A stretch of 64,000 bases of DNA from Corallium rubrum (taxonomy: Eukaryota > Cnidaria > Anthozoa > Scleralcyonacea > Coralliidae). Below the pieces are notes generated by a model. That model searched no databases. It had not been told where the DNA came from and worked only from the letters and a program-made list of their open reading frames with translations. Both the position numbers and the translations under genes were made by a program. The DNA is taken from NCBI GenBank assembly GCA_964035015.1, contig OZ036014.1, positions 458,501 through 522,500 of the forward strand, written 5' to 3'. Numbering within the stretch: the first letter of the stretch is position 1; each line of letters starts with the position of its first letter. Shown here one piece after another: positions 57,555 through 64,000 of this stretch.

Positions 57555-60500
57555 CTGTCAAAGAAAGTTTAAATGAGATTAAAGCGGCCCGTGTTTACAC
57601 TGCAACCCTTGGCCTAACTTTGGCCTACTTTTTGGCAATGTACATGTAAACATGTCCTGGGCTGGCCTTGGCCAAAATATCTTAGCTTGCTTCTTTTGTT
57701 GGCCTATGCTTTGGCCTTGGCCAAAATATCTTGGCCAAAGTACCCCGAGCCAGGCACACCTACCCAGTGGCGTAGCCAGGGGGGAGCCATGGGAGCCGTG
57801 GCTCCCCCCCTTTAGATATAAAACAACAGACTTGTAACTACAAAACTGATGTATATGAATTATGTCAGGACAGGGTTCGAGATTTGCGGTATCCTAGTAT
57901 CCTGACGATACCAGATTTCAGTTTTGGATACCACATGTTATAACCTTGGTATCCTAGCTGGATACCAAGTAAATTGTTGATGAAATACCAAAATTATGGG
58001 TATTAGTTAAAGAATACAAAATATAAGAGTAAAGGTATGTATATACCAAAAGAAACTGAGAACATTCGAGTATTTTCGAGCATGGGTTTATCATAATTTA
58101 CGAATTTCGAAACGGTGAAAATTAAATGTAGGATTGCAGGTTGTATAGTATACACAGGCACGTGCCTGCAAATGGTGGGTGTGTCAGGCTATAATTGTCA
58201 GCATCCGGAAATCCTTACATGGTCATCTCATTATTTACAAATTGTGCGGCCTCGTGTTTCACTGTTCGTGGCTTTTTTACCTGGAGGTTTTATAGTTTTT
58301 CAAAATGTATTACAAGTAAATTAAATGATGTGGAAATTTGTTGTTCGGAATCCGACCGACAATCCTTCAGCTTCTGAGGAAGTTCAAGAGTTTACCGGGT
58401 CAATTACATCATCGATACTGCCTACAGATCAAGGCAATCAAGGAAATGATGCTATTAATATCGATCAAAGCGAAAGGTCAAATGCGAAACAAAAACGCAA
58501 GTTTAACCCATTGTGGCAAAAAGCATTTCCATGGGTGAGGTTAGTCAACAAAAAAATGTTTTGCGATGTTTGCACGAAGAATAAGCATGCAGATAAATCA
58601 AGTGCGTTTGTTAAAGGATGTGATGATTTCCACATCAAATCACTTCGAAAGCACAACACGAGTAGCGGGCATGTTAAATGTGCTGCAAATGTTAAAGCTC
58701 TTAGTGCTGAACAGGGCACAAATCCTGCTGAAAGAGCATTACGAGTACTGCATGAAAAGGAGTTCGAGAAAATGCGTGTGATGTTTCGAGTTTCACATTC
58801 TTTAGCAAAGAAGGGAAGACCGTATTCGGACTACGAGTGGGCCCTAGATCTTCATGAAACAACGCACAACATTAAACTTGGTGAGACTTACAGAAATGAT
58901 CGGGCTGGGCGAAAGTTTACAACTTTTATAGCCGAGGCATGTAGTGTATATACAGTGTCAAAGTTGGATACCACATGTTGACTTTGGGTACCAACTTAGA
59001 AATGCTGGTATCCATGATGGATACCTACAAAAAATTCTAATCTCGAACCCTGTGTCAGGAAATAAACTGTAAACAGTGTATTCAATCTACTTAGTGTATG
59101 CATTTTGAGTATCTATGTGATGTTTGCGTGTTTTGAGTATTTAAAATGACGTTTTTTAACCTTTAGAGTCTGTAAAATCTTCCTCCAAAAGCCAGGAAAT
59201 GGCATTTCAGTGACTCTCAATTTCAAAATTTCCCAGGGGACCATGCCCCGGACCCCCTAAAAATTTATTCTGATTTCGGCTGCCCCCCTTTCAAAATCCT
59301 GGCTACACCCCTGCACCTACCAAATTTTCTGGGCGATAACCCGCACAGCGTATAACCCACACAGCAACAAAAATGTCACTTTTGGAAAAATAAATCAGCG
59401 TATTACCCGCACCATCGGATAACCTGTAGCTGCTAATAATAGGTTTGGGCAAGGGAGCACACCATGGCCAGTCCCTCATTTACATTCAGCTATTCTGAAT
59501 AATGCAGTATATATCATTAGCGTACGTATCGCAGGCGTGGGCTACGTGGCCGAAGGAAACCCGAGCGCGTTCCAAAAATGAAATAACCGGGCCATAGCCC
59601 GCACCTGCGATACGCTAATGAATATACTGCATTATTCAAAATGGCTGAATATAAATGAAGGAACACTGAACAAAGAAGAAGAAATACAGGTCAGTCTGGC
59701 ATGCTCCCTTGGTTTGGGACCACAAAATTTAAAAAAAGTACAGTAGTTGAAAGATGAAAATAGAATCCGTGGTCTCTGGTCTTCGTAATCTCTTGAATTC
59801 TTAAGATGACGCCATCACCCACACCACCCTATTACCCGCACTAATTATGTTTCCTAGAAAAATTAAGAGATAACCCACAGGATAATCCGCGGGTTATTGC
59901 CCAGAAAATACGGTAACCATTACATCATCTCATCTTACTCCTTATTTATAACATAACTTACCAGGATTGAGAAGGACTATGATTGTCAGACAAATATACT
60001 CAGCATCATCTAACTTCAGTTCATTAACTTTCATAGCGAGTTGCAAAATTCGTTGAGTAATTTCCCCAATTCCTGCATTTTGTGCAGTGGCAATATCCAA
60101 ATACACTCCTTGACCTAACAAGACTCTCCCGGGGAGGTCGACTGACCGCCAAGCAAGGCCCAAAGCCAGTAGCTCCATTAGTGAATTCTTAACGAGTACA
60201 TTCTTATCAAAAAGATCTATATCCTCGAGGAAACGTAGTTTCTCAAACCAGTTCAACACTTCTTTGATCTGCCAGTCAGCTAACTGCATCACTTGATCCA
60301 TTGTGTTTGTTTTCTCAACTTGACTATCACCAACTGATTCAAATGTTGGTACTACTGATGACTGACTGATCTTGAGTAATTCATCGATCAGAGGGAATTT
60401 CCAATCGAAGGAGTCAACTTCATCCACTAGTTCATCGGGTGAGGGAATCTTGATTTTAAGCAGGTTTGCATTCTTGTGTTTTCCACCCGGAGTGCGATCT

Positions 60501-62229
60501 TCACGAACAGCTATAGAAATTGTACAAATAAAAACATTGCAATCACTTTACACTGACTGGAGTGGTACATGTTCATATATGTGAGCTTAGCAGATTTTTA
60601 TTGTTTGTAAAGTTTAAAATTAGCACTCCAAAAATGTTTCTGAGCCACAGACAGGAGTCAAGCCTGTAACCATCTGAGTTTGAAGAACATCTACATCTAT
60701 TAAAAGTTTGTTATATTAAACAAAGCTTGTACAATCAGATTCTTGTTCTCATACACCTTGTAAAATATTTCAAATTAGGTATCAAGAAAATTATGCCAAC
60801 AAATTGACATAGACTCAAGCTAGTCTCTGACGATCAGTAGCAAATGACTTTTAAAAGATAGTGGTGGAATTTGGATGGCTTGGATGGCTTAGATATCACA
60901 AATCAATGTCAAGTGGAGTCAAGGGCCCTTGCATCGGCTGACATCTAACCCCCTGAAAATGGGAAAACACGATGACAAATACTGGTGATGAATGGTGTAT
61001 AAACTAACAATAGCTAAGTGACTGTTGTTTACTTAAGACATCAGCATTATTTTAGTCCAAAGATTTAGGTGACCCAGCCTTCTGGTAGGGTAAGCTCTAT
61101 ATAACTTGAGTGATATCTCTGACTCATCAATTGAACTAGTCAAACATGGCAGACATGTAGACCTGAATGGCTTCAATCTTTGGCTGGTCGATGACTAGCA
61201 GATATCACTCCAGTTATATAAAGAGCTCACTGGTTTATCCATCAGATCCAAGAACACACTGTACTCGTAACTCTGCTCTAGTAATTACCGAGCTGATCAG
61301 CCACTTACCTTCCTTAAGCATGCCAGCAGCAATACACTTTTGAAATCGGCAGTACTGGCAACGATTCCTGTGTCGTTTATCAATTGGGCAGTCTTTGGAA
61401 AGGTTACGACATGTATAGTTTTTCTTGTTTTGTACTGTCCTCTTAAAAAATCCTTTACATCCTTCACAACTTGTCACACCATAGTGGTGCCCTGTTGCCT
61501 TATCACCACAGATTACACAAGCAGTTGGCTGGTTGTCCAATGCCTGTGGGCTGCCTTGGTCACTGAGGTCAATCGGTGATGGTGTGTTACCATGTTTCCT
61601 TCCAGGTGAGTGTGGTAGGTTTGTGTGCGGAACAGAAGGTGGGCTCAAGGACATTAAAACAGTTGATTGTCGTGAATGGTTCATTGACAGACAAGAGGCT
61701 CGTTCTTGTTTCATCTCTTTTGCATCCTCCTTCTTTGGTGTTTCCTGTTGGTTGAAAGATGATGGGTTGGAAAAACTGAAATGGGTTTGTCCATGATATG
61801 ATGCTGATGGCCCCTCCTGCATATTTGTGATATTGAGTTGTTTTGACACAGGCAGATCACTCGGAGACAAAACTGGCTCCCGCTTGGGGACAAAATGCGA
61901 AGCAAGTGCTTGCTTTTTCGCAGGACTAGGACCATCTCTAGAATCTTTCTGTGAATACTCAGAAGAAGTTGTCTGAATAACAGATTCGTGCAACCGATAT
62001 GCTGGCTTTGCATATGTAAAAGCTGCTGAGCCATTTGATGAAATCAAATGCTGATAAGCATATGGGTTGTAAAAGGGTGATGCCTGGAGAACAACGGGCG
62101 GGCCATGAAAATTAACTGGAACAGTTAAACCTGTTGCTGGCTGGAAGGTTGGAGGGTAGACTAAGTGCTGGGTCAAAGTGGTGATTGGTGATGAGACACC
62201 CCTTGGACTATATGGAAGATCTTGGCCAT
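57307..62229 (-). CDS. Nuclear receptor, GCNF/HR4 (NR6)-like (three visible exons, 5' end missing)
   Basis: Three exons on the minus strand join in phase and give at least 572 residues: N-terminal A/B region, C4 zinc-finger DBD, C-terminal extension, ligand-binding domain and stop. The P-box is EGCKG. The segment [12 protein letters not shown] after the DBD resembles the T/A-box of GCNF and insect HR4, so I call it NR6-like; an orphan NR2-like placement is possible. The protein is expected to be a nuclear DNA-binding regulator. The ligand-binding domain ends [11 protein letters not shown], without the acidic AF-2 consensus, as in GCNF, so classical ligand-dependent activation is doubtful (inference). 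The first coding exon lies upstream of 62229 and was not identified. Confidence 0.85.
57871..59052 (+). mobile_element. Decayed hAT transposon with 8-bp target duplication
   Basis: Terminal inverted repeat CAGGGTTCGAGATT at 57871-57884, with its reverse complement at 59039-59052. Target duplication TGTCAGGA at 57863-57870 and 59053-59060. It is 1182 bp, far too short for a full hAT transposase, and keeps only an N-terminal ORF. Subterminal ggatacc motifs are repeated near both ends, as in many hATs. It is nested in another MITE inside the nuclear receptor's last intron. Confidence 0.9.
58325..58981 (+). pseudogene. Truncated hAT-type protein with TTF-type zinc finger (KIAA1586/ZNF862-like N-terminus)
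   Basis: 218 residues. The central region ([53 protein letters not shown]) is a TTF-type C2-HC zinc finger of hAT transposases and their domesticated relatives. [19 protein letters not shown] and the FTTFIAEA motif follow. The protein then stops in the subterminal repeat, so the catalytic RNase H-like core and dimerisation domain are missing. It might encode a DNA-binding fragment, but no sign of host use is seen. Confidence 0.8.
59449..59712. mobile_element. Foldback element in nuclear receptor intron
   Basis: Arms tattcagaataatgcagtat-like inverted pairs (about 59490-59540 against 59600-59660) and end motifs gggagcac / gctccct. Confidence 0.6.
59962..60510 (-). CDS. Nuclear receptor exon: C-terminal extension and N-terminal ligand-binding domain
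   Basis: A 549-bp exon beginning [18 protein letters not shown]. The LBD signature region appears as [20 protein letters not shown], then [20 protein letters not shown]. It ends [17 protein letters not shown] at a gtaagt donor, the usual helix 7-8 region. Phase agrees with both neighbours. Confidence 0.88.
61309..62229 (-). CDS. Nuclear receptor exon: A/B region and DNA-binding domain
   Basis: A 921-bp exon between a ...ctgtatag acceptor and a gtaagt donor. The N-terminal 240 residues are Ser/Pro/Gln-rich, with no ordered domain. The DBD (about 61310-61523) starts [14 protein letters not shown], has [20 protein letters not shown] and the second finger with [11 protein letters not shown]. All eight zinc cysteines are visible. 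A Met at 62248 is in frame but precedes the acceptor, so the true start is probably in an upstream exon. Confidence 0.88.
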
Positions 62230-64000
62230 CTATACAGAAACAGGACAATAAGATTTATTATTTATTTTTCTCTTCGTTTTGGATGTGGGGGGATGTGATT
62301 AGGTTTATGATTAAAGGTAGGATTATCCTGAATTCTAGGCCATTTGACAATTCAGGATCATCCAGAATTCTAGATTTTTTCCCACCCCATTCTTCATCTA
62401 CCCGCACCCTCTACTAAAACTAAAAATTCATTTACACTATTTATTCATAGTATACTGTAAATGAATTTTTAGTTTTATTTCAGATGTATGTATATAATAT
62501 GTGCATACGAGTAGCTATCGGTGGCGGTGCCACGTGGTGGACATGTCCACCCCAGTTCTTTTCCAGATCAATTTCTGGGGTGCGTGGGGGGGAAAGTAGT
62601 ATTGAGACTTTTGAAGATTGTGGCTATAATATTATTTGTCAGTGGCACTCATGGCTGATAATCACTCCAGTGTTGGTAGAACTGAGAACGGTCAGCAGTA
62701 CTATTGCATTTCATGAAGGGTTACATAAAGTACACTCAGTCGCATCCCCTCCACTGATACGAAGTAGTTAGGGCTCAGGCCCTAAAATGTGTTTTCTTTT
62801 GTGCATTTTAAAATTATGATGTTTTATAACCTTCAGAATTCTGTAAAATCACCCCTCAAATGCAGGAAATGGTGTTTCAGGGACTCTAGATTCCAAAATT
62901 TTCAGGGAGAGCATGCCCCCGGACCCCCCTAGAGGTTTCTTGCACCTTCAGCGCTCGGTTTCTCCACCCCAGTGGTATCACGTACCTACCAAGTCTCACA
63001 CCTTGCGCATGTCACACACCCCTCAGCATTAATTCTCATGCTCACACACAGGACATAAGTGATCTCACACCTCAGTTTTGTTTGTAGAGCTCCGTGCTGG
63101 TATTTAATACTTAACGCTTGAAATCCTGCTAAAAGCGAATTAAATCTTATTCGTAATCCTCAAATGTATACAATCTCTCAGGAAAATTAAAATTTAAATG
63201 TTACCGCAGGTTTTCTGAGTCAGTGAGTCGTGCGTATGCCTCGCAGAGGCTTGCCGCAGTCTGGGGACAAGACTTTCAGGCATGCGGTGGCCATAAAGAA
63301 TGGGGGCTCAGCTCTGAGAATGAGTTTCGCGGCCAGGGCAATTTTGCTCTGGGGACGAGATTGGAGATTTCCACAAAAAATATGGCTGACATGGACTTGG
63401 AGGAATGCACTATTAAAATCATGTTTTTTAAATTCTTCACAAATGTGCTGTCAGAATGCGGGAAGTGCCCTTTCAGATATCCAAATTTCATGCAGTATAG
63501 GACAAAATGCACTATTAAAATCATGCTTTAAAACTTTTAAAATTCTTCACAAATGTGCTGTCAGAATGTGGGAAATACCGTTTCAGAGATCCAAATTCCA
63601 AAAAATTTTCAGGGGGGGGAAACCCCCAGACCCCCCTAGATATGCAGTCACACACCTGGGTATTACTCAAACTTATGGTATCACCCTGGCACTGCACTGG
63701 TAGCTATACATTTTGACATCTTACATCAGAGCTAAAAATACTCAACGAGGAACCACAATTTCAGGAAATGTTTATACACCTTGTATTGAGAAATGAATAT
63801 TTTTGTTCAGTGCAACATAATAACATCTGACTGTTCAATTATCTTGACTTGAATTGTTTAGAAATTCCGAAATTTTCCTTCGGCATTATATGGGTGAGAA
63901 ATAAACCTCATTATTTTCTATATTTCACTTCCTGAAGCATGTACAAGGACTAATATAGCCAACGAAGCCACTCCTAAGTAAAGGAAGGGAAGGGCTTTCT
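62230..64000. other. No gene seen; upstream of the nuclear receptor exon
   Basis: Contains a tcctgaattctaggccattt / complementary segment (62330-62370), a palindrome around aaaactaaaaattcatttac (62417-62477) and two GCATGCCCCCGGAC family fragments. The missing 5' exon of the nuclear receptor may be here or beyond the window. Confidence 0.5.

Larger units (their letters stand above)
57765..59313. mobile_element. hAT MITE split by the hAT element above
   Basis: Starts CAGTGGCGTAGCCAGG and ends with the imperfect reverse complement (ctggctacacccctg). Target duplication CACCTACC at 57757-57764 and 59314-59321. Without the nested element it is about 359 bp and closely resembles 28459-28811. Confidence 0.88.

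Overview
This is a eukaryotic, almost certainly metazoan, window. It is AT-rich, its genes are split by GT-AG introns, and simple repeats, SINEs and nested DNA transposons fill the introns. Gene content (a nuclear receptor, an EXD3/mut-7 exonuclease, a Mutator-like transposase, a BEL/Pao element) and the style of the repeats suggest a cnidarian, probably an anthozoan. The organism is an inference; no species marker is present.

Host genes. Two spliced genes lie on the minus strand. (1) An EXD3/mut-7-like 3'-5' exonuclease is rebuilt as 19 exons from 37667 down to 13516. All intron phases are compatible and the predicted protein is 1065 aa, with a complete DEDDy active site and a complete Mut7-C RNase/zinc-ribbon tail. 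(2) A nuclear receptor, GCNF/HR4-like by its DBD and C-terminal extension, has three visible exons from 62229 to 57307. Its most 5' exon is not identified. A two-exon fragment on the plus strand (1234-1541) looks like the tail of a coiled-coil, transposon-related protein.

Mobile elements. From 40.9 to 52.1 kb lies a Mutator-like element (MULE). Its spliced transposase gene carries a C-terminal DEDDh exonuclease domain, an unusual combination. A full-length BEL/Pao retrotransposon (45218-51464) sits inside the last codons of that gene, with 455-bp LTRs that look identical, a 5-bp target duplication and one intact 1763-aa gag-pol ORF. Downstream, a 957-bp element with TTAA duplications sits inside a (CTTAA)n array.

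Nesting is the theme of the window. At 1.9-8.05 kb a foldback element holds a hAT-like element that holds a second copy of the same foldback family. At 57.8-59.3 kb a hAT MITE is split by a decayed hAT carrying a TTF-type zinc-finger ORF; an uninterrupted relative lies at 28.46-28.81 kb. At 29.9-30.7 kb a hAT-like element holds a 5S-rRNA-derived SINE. Nearly every long EXD3 intron carries a different satellite or MITE, although mut-7/EXD3 relatives act in small-RNA trimming and transposon silencing.

Layout: 0-1.6 kb foldback and partial exons; 1.9-8.05 kb nested elements; 8.6-13.4 kb MITEs and a TGACGTCA-rich array; 13.5-37.7 kb the exonuclease gene; 37.7-40.9 kb MITEs; 40.9-52.1 kb MULE with BEL; 52.1-57.1 kb MITEs and a minisatellite; 57.3-62.2 kb nuclear receptor; 62.2-64 kb degenerate repeats.
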